Positions 9,189 through 18,911 of a stretch of 64,000 nucleotides of DNA are shown in pieces; the stretch's first letter is position 1; every line of letters starts with the position of its first letter. Under the pieces are notes generated by a model, which saw nothing but the letters and a program-made list of their open reading frames with translations, was not told where the DNA came from and ran no database searches. The position numbers and the translations under genes are program-made. Source of the DNA: Moritella dasanensis ArB 0140 (GTDB lineage: Bacteria > Pseudomonadota > Gammaproteobacteria > Enterobacterales > Moritellaceae); the NCBI RefSeq assembly GCF_000276805.1, contig NZ_AKXQ01000002.1, positions 124,001 to 188,000 on the forward strand, read 5' to 3'.

Positions 9189-10259
9189 ATGCCAGCCAGT
9201 ATCACATCCATTACAGAACACAGAGAGGCGAATAGCAGCACAATACCGCCTTTATTGTCTATCGTGATCCCATTTTATAATGAAGATGAAGTACTAACAG
9301 ACTGTCACCAACGTGTTGTCGCGGTTCTAAATACGTTGCAGCAACCGTGTGAGATCATTTATGTCGATGACGGTAGTAATGATGATTCATGGTCACAAGT
9401 CATCGCCTTTACCGCGAACAATCATACCGTGCGCTGCATTAAGCTCAGCCGTAACTTCGGAAAAGAAGCCGCAATGACAGCTGGCATGGCAAATACAGTC
9501 GGCCGTGCGGTGATACTATTGGATGCCGACTTACAAGATCCACCCGAGTTAATACCTGAAATGATCAGTGAATGGGAAAATGGCTATGATGTCGTTAACA
9601 TGCAGCGTAAAGAACGCCACGGCGAAAACTGGCTAAAACGATCCACCGCGTATCTTTTTTATAAATTGATCAATCGATTAGCTGATATTGAAATGCCGCG
9701 TAATGTGGGTGACTTTAGATTATTAGATCGTAAAGTTGTCGACGTTATTAATGAATTACCAGAACGTAACCGTTTTATGAAAGGTTTACTCTCTTGGCCT
9801 GGCTTCAATACTTGCACACTGCAATTTGATCGAGACGCACGTCAAGCTGGCACCACTAAATGGAATTATACCAAACTCATCCACCTCGCATTTGAAGGCA
9901 TTACTTCTTTCAGTATCAGACCATTGCGCATCGCTACTGCAGCGGGGATGCTGACATCCGTTATTTCGGTAATGATGGCTATCGTACTGGTGAGCAAAAC
10001 TTTATTTTGGGGCGACCCGGTTGCTGGTTACCCTTCATTAATGACGGTTGTATTATTATTGGGTGGCATTCAATTGTTGTCAATAGGACTCATGGGTGAG
10101 TATGTCGGTCGTTTATTTATTGAATCAAAACAACGTCCCAACTTTATTGTCATGAATGAACAAACCGCAGAGCCAAATAAAGGCTTCAATCTAACCCAGC
10201 ATAGAAACAGTAACGTAAATACGCATCAAGCCCACAACGCTCATTTTAAACAAGGCTAG
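9189..10259 (+). CDS. Family 2 glycosyltransferase, GtrB/ArnC-like
   Basis: About 356 residues. The N-terminal GT2 domain has LSIVIPFYNEDEVL, the nucleotide-binding EIIYVDDGSNDDSW and the catalytic VILLDADLQDPPEL, as in dolichol-phosphate-mannose synthase, GtrB and ArnC. Two membrane helices follow near the C-terminus (LTSVISVMMAIVLVSKTLF and VVLLLGGIQLLSIGLMGEYVG), also usual in GtrB/ArnC. It should transfer a sugar from a nucleotide donor to undecaprenyl phosphate on the cytoplasmic face. CGGAA lies six bases before the ATG at 9189, so the TTG at 9165 is unlikely. The GT39 gene follows after 7 bp. Confidence 0.88.
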   Translation: MPASITSITEHREANSSTIPPLLSIVIPFYNEDEVLTDCHQRVVAVLNTLQQPCEIIYVDDGSNDDSWSQVIAFTANNHTVRCIKLSRNFGKEAAMTAGMANTVGRAVILLDADLQDPPELIPEMISEWENGYDVVNMQRKERHGENWLKRSTAYLFYKLINRLADIEMPRNVGDFRLLDRKVVDVINELPERNRFMKGLLSWPGFNTCTLQFDRDARQAGTTKWNYTKLIHLAFEGITSFSIRPLRIATAAGMLTSVISVMMAIVLVSKTLFWGDPVAGYPSLMTVVLLLGGIQLLSIGLMGEYVGRLFIESKQRPNFIVMNEQTAEPNKGFNLTQHRNSNVNTHQAHNAHFKQG

Positions 10260-10266
10260 TAGTAAC

Positions 10267-11760
10267 ATGTCTAAAGCAGTAACCGATATCTCATTAAATA
10301 ATGTCTCTTTAACCAAAATTGCGATAACCCTTGTTATTACAGCGATAGCAATAAGATTATTTACGCTGGGTTTTTTTCCTCTTATGGACACAACCGAAGC
10401 ACGTTATGGTGAAATGGCAAGGATCATGGCTGAAACAGGTAACTGGATCACGCCGATGTTTGATTACGACGTACCATTTTGGGGCAAACCACCACTGTTC
10501 ACCTGGATGAGCGCCACGGGTATTACACTTTTTGGTTTAAGTGAGTTCGCCGTTAGATTGCCACACTTACTCACTGGTGGTTTAGTGTTATTCATCGTCG
10601 CCCTGCTTGCATATCGCATCATCCCAACACGCTGTCGTTCAGAACGTAAACAAGAAGCATGGTTAGCAGCTGGTATTCTCGCTACAACAGCAACATTTAT
10701 CGTTGTTACCGGCGCGGTCATGACTGACACAGCGCTGACACTTGGCATTACCTTAAGCATGGCGGCATTTTGGATAAACTATAAAAACAAGTCTGCTTTA
10801 TGGGGACATTTATTTTTCATCGGCTTAACAATCGGTATGTTAGCGAAAGGGCCTTTAGCCTTAGTGCTTATTGGCATGAGTTTGTTTATTTGGGCGTTGT
10901 TTAACAAAACCTGGATGAGCATGTTCCGTAGCTTACCATGGAAAACCGGTATACCGCTTTTCCTTGCAACAAGCTTACCTTGGTACATTATCGCCGAGTA
11001 CTCTTCACCGGGTTTCCTTAATTACTTTATTGTTGGCGAGCATATTAAGCGTTTCTTGGTAAGTGGTTGGCAAGGTGATTTATACGGTACTGCACACAAG
11101 GAAATGAAAGGAACAATTTGGCTATTTGCGATAGTTTCAGCACTGCCATGGACACCGTTATTTATTTATCAATGGGTTAAAAGCATACAAGCGACACAAA
11201 AAACAAATGGTGAAACGAAAACACAACAAGACGAAGACTCGATAGAATTAAACTACACCAGCTTCTTATGGGCTTGGTTATTAGCGCCTTTATTACTGTT
11301 CACATTCAGCGGTAATATATTATCTAGCTATGTGATGCCTTGCCTACCGGCATTTGCGCTATTGATGGTGGTTTATCAACGTAACAATCCACTATCAAGT
11401 AAGGTTTATAAAATAGGCTTTATTACACCGATACTTATCCTAATTATTGCTATTTTATTACGAACAGAAATAACAGGTAAACAATCAGAGAAAGGCTTAA
11501 TGCAAACATGGTCAGCACAAGCACAGAATAAAGAGTTGGTCTATATAGATAAACGTCCGTTCTCTGCACAGTTTTATTCACGCGGCGTCGCCGTCGAACG
11601 TAAAGTAAAACTCGAAGTCGCTGTACAAGATATCACTAAAGACACCTATTTTGTTATTCGAAAATCTAATGAGACGGAACTGCTGATCACGAGTTTACCT
11701 CAATGTGTCGTTGTTGAGCGTGCAAAGAAACGGCTACTGGCATTCTGTAATGCTAAATAG
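10267..11760 (+). CDS. ArnT-like GT39 membrane glycosyltransferase
   Basis: A 497-residue polytopic protein of the PMT/ArnT (GT39, GT-C fold) family. Near the N-terminus it carries FFPLMDTTEARYGEMARIM, whose Asp and Glu are the expected catalytic/metal residues, and WITPMFDYDVPFWGKPPLFTW, the hallmark of ArnT relatives. About ten to twelve helices and a C-terminal periplasmic part follow. ArnT adds 4-amino-4-deoxy-arabinose to lipid A from an undecaprenyl carrier; related enzymes use other sugars. No arn biosynthesis genes are near, so the donor sugar is uncertain. It is co-directional with the GtrB/ArnC-like gene and is followed by a hairpin terminator. Confidence 0.88.
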   Translation: MSKAVTDISLNNVSLTKIAITLVITAIAIRLFTLGFFPLMDTTEARYGEMARIMAETGNWITPMFDYDVPFWGKPPLFTWMSATGITLFGLSEFAVRLPHLLTGGLVLFIVALLAYRIIPTRCRSERKQEAWLAAGILATTATFIVVTGAVMTDTALTLGITLSMAAFWINYKNKSALWGHLFFIGLTIGMLAKGPLALVLIGMSLFIWALFNKTWMSMFRSLPWKTGIPLFLATSLPWYIIAEYSSPGFLNYFIVGEHIKRFLVSGWQGDLYGTAHKEMKGTIWLFAIVSALPWTPLFIYQWVKSIQATQKTNGETKTQQDEDSIELNYTSFLWAWLLAPLLLFTFSGNILSSYVMPCLPAFALLMVVYQRNNPLSSKVYKIGFITPILILIIAILLRTEITGKQSEKGLMQTWSAQAQNKELVYIDKRPFSAQFYSRGVAVERKVKLEVAVQDITKDTYFVIRKSNETELLITSLPQCVVVERAKKRLLAFCNAK

Positions 11761-11831
11761 CCTGACTTAAATTATATCCGTTAAATAACCGTCGTTAATA
11801 ATTACTGAAGATTTATATTTAAGTGCGACGC

Positions 11832-11869
11832 AGAGCAAGCCAGTAATCGACACTAGCTTGCTCTTTTAT
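11832..11869 (+). terminator. Rho-independent terminator after GT39 gene
   Basis: A 9-bp perfect inverted repeat (AGAGCAAGC / GCTTGCTCT) with a 15-base loop is followed by a short T run (TTTTATATT). It lies 70 bp after the ArnT-like gene and fits its orientation. Confidence 0.7.
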
Positions 11870-11954
11870 ATTAACGAAAAGATGTCAACAAAATGTTATA
11901 AAACAAGCATAAATAGCCTACACTATAGACAAGGTGATTAAGAGGATTTTAGCT

Positions 11955-12866
11955 ATGCATATATTGATTACAGGTGGTACTGGCTTTATTGGCCAAGCGT
12001 TTATAAACACATTTCAAGGCGATTATGATTTCACGGTATTAACCCGCGGCATCACAAATGCACAACGCATATTTTCAAATATTAACAATAATCAAATTAA
12101 GTTCATTTCTGACCTGTCTGAATTATCAAATTCTATCCACATTGATGCGATTATCAATTTAGCGGGTTCGCCCATTATGGATAAGATGTGGTCAGCTAAA
12201 CACAAGCATATTTTAGAGGCTAGTCGTTGGGAACTAACCCAGCAGTTGGTTGATTTAATATCAGCCAAAACGTTATCACCAGCCGTGTTTATCAGTGGCT
12301 CAGCCATCGGAGTTTATGGTCGTCAAGGTGACTCCAGAATTGATGAAAAACACACAGAGCATCACCCTGAATACTCAAGTCATTTATGTGAACACTGGGA
12401 AGAGATTGCGCGAGCAGCTTGCCCGTTAACACGTACCGTCATTTTAAGAACCGGGATTGTGTTAGACAAAAGCAAGGGCGCGTTACAGAAAATGGAATTG
12501 CCGTTCAAATTAGGACTTGGCGGCCCTATTGGCAAAGGCCAGCAGTATATGTCATGGATACATATTGCCGATATGGTCGCAGCCATAAATTACTTATTAC
12601 AGAATGACACGCTACACGGTGCATTTAACCTGACCGCACCAAATCCCGTCACCAATCGTGAATTTTCAAACCAGTTAGCGGGCTGCTTTGGTAAGAAAGC
12701 GCGATTTACCACCCCAACGTTACTGCTACGGATGTTACTTGGTGAACGCGCAGATCTCATTATCTATGGTCAACGCGTACTACCAAGTCGGTTACTTGAA
12801 GCTGGCTTTACATTTCATTCTGATTCATTAGATCAAGCATTTTCTGTTATCTATGCTGATGAGTAG
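11955..12866 (+). CDS. TIGR01777 family epimerase-like protein (YfcH type)
   Basis: A 303-residue extended short-chain dehydrogenase/epimerase. The N-terminal nucleotide-binding motif is HILITGGTGFIGQAF; further family signatures are DAIINLAGSPI, the ISGSAIGVYGRQGD segment (where the usual SDR tyrosine is found), RTGIVLDKSKGAL and SWIHIADMVAAI. The C-terminal DUF1731-type segment (LRMLLGERADLIIYGQRVLPSRLLEAGF) is typical for the family. The physiological substrate of YfcH-type proteins is not known. An AGAGG ribosome site fits the ATG at 11955; a GTG at 11934 would place that site inside the gene, so I reject it. Confidence 0.9.
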   Translation: MHILITGGTGFIGQAFINTFQGDYDFTVLTRGITNAQRIFSNINNNQIKFISDLSELSNSIHIDAIINLAGSPIMDKMWSAKHKHILEASRWELTQQLVDLISAKTLSPAVFISGSAIGVYGRQGDSRIDEKHTEHHPEYSSHLCEHWEEIARAACPLTRTVILRTGIVLDKSKGALQKMELPFKLGLGGPIGKGQQYMSWIHIADMVAAINYLLQNDTLHGAFNLTAPNPVTNREFSNQLAGCFGKKARFTTPTLLLRMLLGERADLIIYGQRVLPSRLLEAGFTFHSDSLDQAFSVIYADE

Positions 12867-12926
12867 GCAATATCTGTACTGAATTGATGAACTCGATATA
12901 TAAACAAAGTTAAAAGTAACGTTTGA

Positions 12927-13268
12927 TTAAATGGCTTGTTTTTTTGCAAGCCTAATCGCATCGACAATATTAATCACCCACACACAAAGTAATACAACAG
13001 TGGCAATTTGTACGCCTTGCGTATCAATATTTACCATCTGCTGGTTAACTAATGTAGTAATATTGACGATGTCGATATTACTACCTGAGTTCAATACCTT
13101 ATCTACCATTAATTGTGTTTGTGTCACCGTCACATCCATTATGTAATATAATGGGACCCCAGCAGCAACCGCAAATATAGCGGCCCTTAAATGTTGCTTT
13201 AACAACCATTGACCTGCCCCCGGAAATAACAATGCAGATAGCAGCCCCGCTTTAACTGTAAGATTCAT
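12927..13268 (-). CDS. Small membrane protein of unknown function
   Basis: A 113-residue protein with hydrophobic segments near both ends: one with an LFPGAGQWLL motif, followed by AAIFAVAAGVPLYYIMDV, and a last one (IATVVLLCVWVINIVDAI). The polar middle is probably periplasmic. The FPGAGQ..L motif recalls small TM2-like membrane proteins, but I do not recognise the family. GGAG six bases upstream supports the ATG at 13268 rather than the GTG at 13274. It starts 14 bp after the comEC stop on the same strand, so the two are almost certainly co-transcribed. Confidence 0.7.
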   Translation of the reverse strand: MNLTVKAGLLSALLFPGAGQWLLKQHLRAAIFAVAAGVPLYYIMDVTVTQTQLMVDKVLNSGSNIDIVNITTLVNQQMVNIDTQGVQIATVVLLCVWVINIVDAIRLAKKQAI

Positions 13269-13281
13269 AAACACTCCAAAT

Positions 13282-14874
13282 TCAATTTAAATAGCCATAA
13301 AATATGATCGGTAATAATAACAACGATAAAGAATGAAATGTTACCCGCATTGGCTTAACAATAACACCACAAATTAATAGGATAAACAGCAGCAATATAC
13401 TATTGAACAATACGTTCCTAAACAGAGGGTCGAACGCCACCCAAACAGCATCACTCGCGGTTAACGTTGCCCATAGACCTTGAATTATATTTAGAAAGTA
13501 ATTAACAACAGCAATCAATATACCACTCACACTTGGTGCGATGGCTAATAACAGCACAGCCATTAATAATACCGGTAATATCAATACACTAAAAATGGGG
13601 ATAAAAATCAAATTAACCAATGCTGACACTAAGCTAAATCCGGAAAACACGGTAACTTGAATTGGCAATAGCAATAATGTTAGTAATAGTTGACTCTGAC
13701 AAAGATAAATTGCTTTACTCATCGCACCTTGCACAGCTATTTTAACCCTATAGAGCACACCTACTATTTTGTGTTGCCCATTATTAATTGCCATATGATT
13801 GTGCCCCGAGAGCGACTCTTGCTTGTTCATCCACACCAATATAAATACTGCCGCCATGGCCGAAAATGACAACCAAAAGCTAATGGAAAACACAGTTAAA
13901 GGGTCGATGACCAAAGTCACCAACAACATAGTTGAAAACAATTGTACCAAGGTAACCTTGAAATACTGGATACGATATAAACAGTGAAGACTGAGTAAAA
14001 TAATCGCCCGTAACGCAGGCAAAGAAAAGCCCGCTATCCATGCATAAAATATGGCAGCCATCAGGCTAATCGACAAACTAATACCAAGATTATAAGGTGT
14101 TTGAAACAACCTCAATAATCGATTTAAGGCCAAATAGCAGAATCCAAATATAAGACCAATGTGCAAACCTGAGATCGCAACAAGGTGCCCAATACCGAGC
14201 AACTTAAATTGTGTCCATAGTTTATCGTTAATGTAACTTCGGTCACCAAAACTTAATGCATACAGCATCGGATTGGGGTTATCTGGCAATACTGACTTGA
14301 ATGCTTTGTAAAAATTGCCACGTAAACTAAACTTAGATTCAATTATCTCGCCTTTCGTTATGATACCTGCATAGCGTATATGGCGTGATAGCAACGTCGA
14401 ATTATTAGTGTTACTTAATCGAACTTTAAAACGCCATACTTGACCAATCCCGACTTCACCGGGATAATCATAGTCAGGGTTGAACCACTTCAATGCCAAT
14501 TTGGGGTGAATGAAAGATGGTAAAGAATTATTGATTTTAACCACGTTTACATCAAACGAAAGTAGGTTTTTATTATTTACTAATGTTATTACTTCGGCTG
14601 TTATGATATGGTCTTGTGCTACTTTAATTGATGGTTGTTTGTATTGGGCCCTAGGATTGTAGAATAACGTATTGGCTTCATTTATCACGTTGTTTTTATA
14701 CAAAATAGACCCGCTTAATACGGCAAACAAAAGTACTGATATAGACGGTACTTTAGCGTAGACAAGGATGAATGCAGCGACTGTCATTATCGTGATAAAT
14801 TGAATGCGTTCAATATCTACAAAGAACATACTTATTAATATGGTAATTGAAAGTAGTATGGCCTTTAAGGTCAT
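13282..14874 (-). CDS. comEC: ComEC/Rec2-family DNA uptake channel, C-terminally short
   Basis: A 530-residue membrane protein with the ComEC order: N-terminal helices, a DUF4131-type soluble segment (about residues 60-190) and the Competence domain, including ALSFGDRSYINDKLWTQFKL, then GIGHLVAISGLHIGLIFGF, then AGFSLPALRAIILLSL. These form the inner-membrane channel for single-stranded DNA in natural transformation. Full-length ComEC/YcaI proteins have about 750 residues because they end in a metallo-beta-lactamase-like domain. Here the frame stops just after the last helices (FYGYLN) and an unrelated small membrane protein begins 14 bp on, so that domain is absent. A natural short form and a secondary loss are both possible. 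Confidence 0.85.
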   Translation of the reverse strand: MTLKAILLSITILISMFFVDIERIQFITIMTVAAFILVYAKVPSISVLLFAVLSGSILYKNNVINEANTLFYNPRAQYKQPSIKVAQDHIITAEVITLVNNKNLLSFDVNVVKINNSLPSFIHPKLALKWFNPDYDYPGEVGIGQVWRFKVRLSNTNNSTLLSRHIRYAGIITKGEIIESKFSLRGNFYKAFKSVLPDNPNPMLYALSFGDRSYINDKLWTQFKLLGIGHLVAISGLHIGLIFGFCYLALNRLLRLFQTPYNLGISLSISLMAAIFYAWIAGFSLPALRAIILLSLHCLYRIQYFKVTLVQLFSTMLLVTLVIDPLTVFSISFWLSFSAMAAVFILVWMNKQESLSGHNHMAINNGQHKIVGVLYRVKIAVQGAMSKAIYLCQSQLLLTLLLLPIQVTVFSGFSLVSALVNLIFIPIFSVLILPVLLMAVLLLAIAPSVSGILIAVVNYFLNIIQGLWATLTASDAVWVAFDPLFRNVLFNSILLLFILLICGVIVKPMRVTFHSLSLLLLPIIFYGYLN

Positions 14875-14902
14875 TCATTACCCCTGACATTTGATTAGAA
14901 TT

Positions 14903-15421
14903 ATGCCTAAGAATTTAATTAAAAAATATCTCCCTGATCCTGAATCAATCAAACAGCACAAGCACCTTAAGATCTTTGGTGATTTGTTACACAACGCTAA
15001 CCTCTGGCATTTAAATCGCCGCTCAGCAGCTGGTGCGTTTGCTGTCGGTCTTTTTATGGCGTTTGTACCCGTGCCCTTCCAAATGTTGTTAGCTGCCGGT
15101 TTTGCGATTCTCTTTCGAGTTAACTTACCTTTGTCTGTCGCATTAGTCTGGTTATCGAACCCGATTACCATGCCACCTATGTTTTATGCCACATACGAAC
15201 TCGGTGCATGGATATTGCAAGTACCCGTCCATCCATTCTCTTTTGAGTTGACGATGGAATGGTTAATGCAGGCGATATCCTTATATGGCCCCGCATTCTT
15301 ACTCGGCTGTTTTGTCTCTGCTACATTCTTTTCTATTGTCGGTTATTTTAGTATTCGCTGGTTGTGGCGTTGGAAAATAATCAGTGCTTGGAAGAAACGT
15401 TCAGCATCACGCACAAAATAA
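14903..15421 (+). CDS. DUF2062 membrane protein
   Basis: A 172-residue protein with the DUF2062 pattern: an N-terminal basic PKNLIKKYLPDPESI segment, LWHLNRRSAAGAFAVGLFMAF, VPVPFQMLLAAGFAILFRVNLPLSVALVW, the SNPITMPPMFYATYELG motif, and a basic C-terminal tail. About three membrane helices are expected. The function of this family in proteobacteria is not established. It is divergent from comEC, with 28 bp between the start codons, an arrangement known from related marine gammaproteobacteria. A TTG at 14891 is a possible but less likely start. A strong terminator follows. Confidence 0.88.
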   Translation: MPKNLIKKYLPDPESIKQHKHLKIFGDLLHNANLWHLNRRSAAGAFAVGLFMAFVPVPFQMLLAAGFAILFRVNLPLSVALVWLSNPITMPPMFYATYELGAWILQVPVHPFSFELTMEWLMQAISLYGPAFLLGCFVSATFFSIVGYFSIRWLWRWKIISAWKKRSASRTK

Positions 15422-15435
15422 ATTTTAAAAATGAG

Positions 15436-15472
15436 AAGGCCACATCACTTAATCAGTGGTGTGGCCTTTTTT
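15436..15472 (+). terminator. Rho-independent terminator after the DUF2062 gene
   Basis: The stem AAGGCCACATCACT pairs with AGTGGTGTGGCCTT (one G-U pair) around a 5-base loop and is followed by a T run. It starts about 15 bp after the DUF2062 stop and also separates that gene from the convergent lolE. Confidence 0.88.
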
Positions 15473-15501
15473 ATATCTGTGTAATATGACGAAGAAGCGC
15501 G

Positions 15502-16749
15502 CTATTTATTGCCTAATTCACGCGCGGGCTGTACTGAACAGGCTTTATTCGCAGGATAAATTGTCGCTATCACACTCATTAGCATCGCAACACCACCAAC
15601 CACCAGCACATCGTTTAATACAAGTTGTGACGGTAAGAAGTTAATAAAGTAAATATCACCAGACAAGAATTCATGGCCAATCAAACGTTCAACAAACTTG
15701 ATTATAACCGTTAGGTTCTCTGAGATTAAAATACCTAATATCGTCCCCGAAACAACACCTAAAATACCGTTGATACCGCCATGTATGATGAAGATCATTC
15801 GTAATAACGCATTTGAAGCACCCATCGTTTTCAAGATCGCAATGTCAGCTCGCTTATCATTCACCGCCATCACCAGAGTAGTGACGATATTGAAACAAGC
15901 GACCGCTATCACTAATATCAAAATTACATACATCAAGCTTTTAACCATCTGGATATCTTGATATAAGAACCCCTGACTGGTCATCCAACTGCGGATGTAC
16001 AGGTAGTGATCTAACTGATTACCCGCTTCACGGACAATGCGATTCGCAGCAAAGATGTCCGTTACCTTAATACTCATGCCATCGGCTTTAAACGCTTTGT
16101 CTTGAATATCTTGCGCTGCGCTCAGCGGCACATAAGCGAGATTGTTGTCTAACTGACCGCTAAGATGAATAATACCGGAAACAGTAAAGTTATAACGGCG
16201 TGGCGCTTTAAAGGATTGACCCGATTGCTGTGATAATAATACCGTGACAGAATCACCAAGCGCGAGATTCAATTCTTTCGCGATACCGCGTCCAATCACA
16301 ACCTGTCTGTTATTCATCGGATCATTAAGGCTATCCCAACTACCTTGGGCAACATAACGATACACTTCAGATACTTGTTTTTCCGCTTCACCGTCAACAG
16401 CGCGCAATTGCACAGCCTTCAAGTCATTACCTTTTTGTAATAAACCATTAAGCTTAATAAAAGGCGCAGCGCCGACAACTTCAGGATGCGCGAGAAGTTT
16501 ATTTTGTGCATTTGTCCAATTATCAAAGGGTTCACTCACCCCTTCAAGCTCACCATTTGGCACAACCGCTAAGATACGATTTTTAAGCTCATATTCAAAA
16601 CCGTTCATTGCCGATAAACCGATGATCAGGACCATCACCCCCAGTGCAATACCAACTGTTGATGACGCGGAGATAAAGGCAATAAAACCATTACGACGTT
16701 TAGACGAGGTATATCTCAATCCGATATAAGCTGCTAACGGACGAAACAT
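15502..16749 (-). CDS. lolE: Lipoprotein-releasing ABC transporter permease LolE
   Basis: A 415-residue permease with an N-terminal helix, a periplasmic domain of about 200 residues (MacB_PCD type) and three C-terminal helices ending in the FtsX domain (ATIYPANKACSVQPARELGNK). The N-terminus (PLAAYIGLRYTSSKRRNGFIAFISASS, in parts) and the NGELEGVSEPFDNW segment resemble LolE rather than LolC. With LolC and LolD it extracts outer-membrane lipoproteins from the inner membrane and hands them to LolA. It is the third gene of lolC-lolD-lolE; its ATG shares one base with the lolD stop (TAATG), so translation is probably coupled. Confidence 0.93.
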   Translation of the reverse strand: MFRPLAAYIGLRYTSSKRRNGFIAFISASSTVGIALGVMVLIIGLSAMNGFEYELKNRILAVVPNGELEGVSEPFDNWTNAQNKLLAHPEVVGAAPFIKLNGLLQKGNDLKAVQLRAVDGEAEKQVSEVYRYVAQGSWDSLNDPMNNRQVVIGRGIAKELNLALGDSVTVLLSQQSGQSFKAPRRYNFTVSGIIHLSGQLDNNLAYVPLSAAQDIQDKAFKADGMSIKVTDIFAANRIVREAGNQLDHYLYIRSWMTSQGFLYQDIQMVKSLMYVILILVIAVACFNIVTTLVMAVNDKRADIAILKTMGASNALLRMIFIIHGGINGILGVVSGTILGILISENLTVIIKFVERLIGHEFLSGDIYFINFLPSQLVLNDVLVVGGVAMLMSVIATIYPANKACSVQPARELGNK

Positions 16750-17468
16750 TACACTTCCTCCATCACAGCACTCACCTGCACTGCTTCGCTATCATGGGTC
16801 AATACTCCATCAGCCATATGTAAAGTACGACCTAGTCGATTCGCCAGCTGCTCGTCATGAGTAACAATGATAAAAGCAGTATCACACGTCTCATTTAATT
16901 CTTTAATTAAATTGAAGATTGTATCAGCACTGCTTTGATCTAAATTACCCGTCGGTTCGTCAGCTAATACAATATTCGGTTCGTTAATTAACGCACGTGC
17001 AATAGCCACACGTTGACGTTCACCACCAGAAAGCTCACTTGGTTTATGTTCAACACGATGCGATAAGCCGACTCGCTCTAACATCGCCAAGGCTTTTTGC
17101 TTCGCTAAGGTCACTTTCATACCCGCGATTAATAACGGCATACAGACATTTTCTAATGCCGAAAATTCATTAAGCAGGTGATGGAATTGATAAACGAAAC
17201 CCATATTTTGGTTGCGCATTGACGCTTGTTTTTTCTCTGACATGCTGTGAATATCGACACCGTTAAGGAGTACAGAACCAGATGTCGGCGTATCCAATGC
17301 CCCCATTAAATGCAATAAAGTACTCTTGCCAGAACCAGAACGGCCGACAATTGCAATCAGTTCACCTTTTTCAATCGTCAACGATACTTTTTTTAATACG
17401 TGTGTATCGAGGTTACCTTCTTGGTAAATTTTTTCGAGATTATTGCAAACTAATAAAGAATTATTCAT
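16749..17468 (-). CDS. lolD: Lipoprotein-releasing ABC transporter ATPase LolD
   Basis: A 239-residue ABC ATPase. The Walker A is [15 protein letters not shown], the signature [15 protein letters not shown], the Walker [14 protein letters not shown], and the switch histidine lies in IIVTHD. The [22 protein letters not shown] stretch (in parts) is the Q-loop typical of the LolD/MacB group. It powers lipoprotein release by LolCE at the inner membrane. It overlaps the end of lolC by 8 bp and the start of lolE by 1 bp, so the three genes form a tight operon. These genes are essential in E. coli. Confidence 0.95.
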   Translation of the reverse strand: MNNSLLVCNNLEKIYQEGNLDTHVLKKVSLTIEKGELIAIVGRSGSGKSTLLHLMGALDTPTSGSVLLNGVDIHSMSEKKQASMRNQNMGFVYQFHHLLNEFSALENVCMPLLIAGMKVTLAKQKALAMLERVGLSHRVEHKPSELSGGERQRVAIARALINEPNIVLADEPTGNLDQSSADTIFNLIKELNETCDTAFIIVTHDEQLANRLGRTLHMADGVLTHDSEAVQVSAVMEEV

Positions 17469-18693
17469 AACGTAATGCCTCGGCAGGTTTTATATTTGCC
17501 GCTCTAAATGCAGGGTAAAGTGTTGCGAGTAGACTTAATGCAATCGCACCGAAAATAATTGATGCTATCTGCGACCAATCAAATAAAACAGGTAATAAAC
17601 GTGCGCCGCCAGATGCTTGGGCTAATAAATTAAGACCAATAAGCGACATAAACTCATTAAGATTGGCAGCTAATGCGATGCCCGCAACGCCACCAGCCAT
17701 GGCACCCAATACACCCGTCCAAGCGCCTTGAATAATAAATATTTGCACAATAGTCGGTCTATTCATGCCCAAGGTTTTCATGATAGCAACGTCTGTTTCT
17801 TTCTCTGTCACTAACATGACTAACGATGACAAAATATTAAACACGGCGACGGTGATGATTAAGAACAACAATAAGCCGATCATGTTCTTTTCCATTTTTA
17901 CCGCTTGGAATAATTCGCCACGGGCAGTTTGCCAATCCAACGAATCAAAGTGACTGAAGTAATCTCGGTTTGCTAATTCATTCACTGAAAATGGGTCATG
18001 AACAAAAACACGATGCTGCATCGGACTCGACGGAGACAAACGCACCAACCGGCCAGCATCGGTAATATTCACTAATACTTGGGTGGCTTCGACATCTGAA
18101 CCAACAGAATAGATCCCAACCACGGTAAATTTACGTTGGCTAGGCACACGCCCCATCGGGGTAAAGACACTGCCTTTGGTCGAAATCAGTCTTATTTTAT
18201 CACCGAGTTCAACATCCAATGATTTGGCCATGCTACGGCCAATAATGATGTTGTATTTACCTGGCTGTAATAATGAGATATCACCAATAAGCATATTCTG
18301 GCGAATAACATCCCATTGCGGATAAGAGGTTGGATCGATGCCTTGTAGCTGAGCACCTTGGATCTGGCTTTTACTTTGCACCATGGCATCCGCTTGTAAA
18401 AAAGGCGTCACGGCGGCAACTAAAGGATCGTCAGCCAATGCAGCTAAGCTGTCATCAACATCAACATTGTCCATGTCCGATTTAGGTGTCACGATGACAT
18501 GTGGAACCGCACCAAGAATGCGAACTTTTAAATCTTGCTCAAAACCATTCATTACCGATAACACAGTAATCAACGCTAACACACCGATGGTGATACCAGC
18601 AGTTGAAAATAACGTAATAAATGATACAAATCGATTGTTGCGCTTCGAGCGAGTATAACGCAAGCCGATTAATAAACTCAGGGGGTAATACAT
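17461..18693 (-). CDS. lolC: Lipoprotein-releasing ABC transporter permease LolC
   Basis: A 410-residue permease with one N-terminal helix, a periplasmic MacB_PCD-type domain (about residues 45-240) and three C-terminal helices with the [21 protein letters not shown] ending of LolC/E proteins. [19 protein letters not shown] and [19 protein letters not shown], in parts, match the LolC type, which contacts LolA through a hook in the periplasmic domain. It is first in the operon. A TATAAT-like -10 element lies 73 bp before its start. Which of the two permeases recruits LolA is inferred from family resemblance and gene order. Confidence 0.92.
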   Translation of the reverse strand: MYYPLSLLIGLRYTRSKRNNRFVSFITLFSTAGITIGVLALITVLSVMNGFEQDLKVRILGAVPHVIVTPKSDMDNVDVDDSLAALADDPLVAAVTPFLQADAMVQSKSQIQGAQLQGIDPTSYPQWDVIRQNMLIGDISLLQPGKYNIIIGRSMAKSLDVELGDKIRLISTKGSVFTPMGRVPSQRKFTVVGIYSVGSDVEATQVLVNITDAGRLVRLSPSSPMQHRVFVHDPFSVNELANRDYFSHFDSLDWQTARGELFQAVKMEKNMIGLLLFLIITVAVFNILSSLVMLVTEKETDVAIMKTLGMNRPTIVQIFIIQGAWTGVLGAMAGGVAGIALAANLNEFMSLIGLNLLAQASGGARLLPVLFDWSQIASIIFGAIALSLLATLYPAFRAANIKPAEALRYE

Positions 18694-18765
18694 AAATATA
18701 ATTAAGAAGACCTTGCTAAAAACTGCTATTCATTCTAGAGACATGACCACTAATGAGCAAGTAAA

Positions 18766-18771
18766 ATTATA
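18766..18771 (-). promoter_or_regulatory. Probable -10 element of the lolCDE promoter
   Basis: TATAAT on the minus strand, 73 bp before the lolC start codon. No good -35 hexamer is visible at 16-18 bp, so this is a moderate call based on one element and position. Confidence 0.4.
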
Positions 18772-18911
18772 CCTTCAGCTAAACTTGTGAGCGATTAGTT
18801 ATTCTGGTTTAAAACAGCGCCTTAAAAGCGCAATACCATAAACTAATGAAGATAAATAGGAATTAATATGCCACAATGACGGGTTCGCAATCTAGGAAAG
18901 GATGACAGCAA

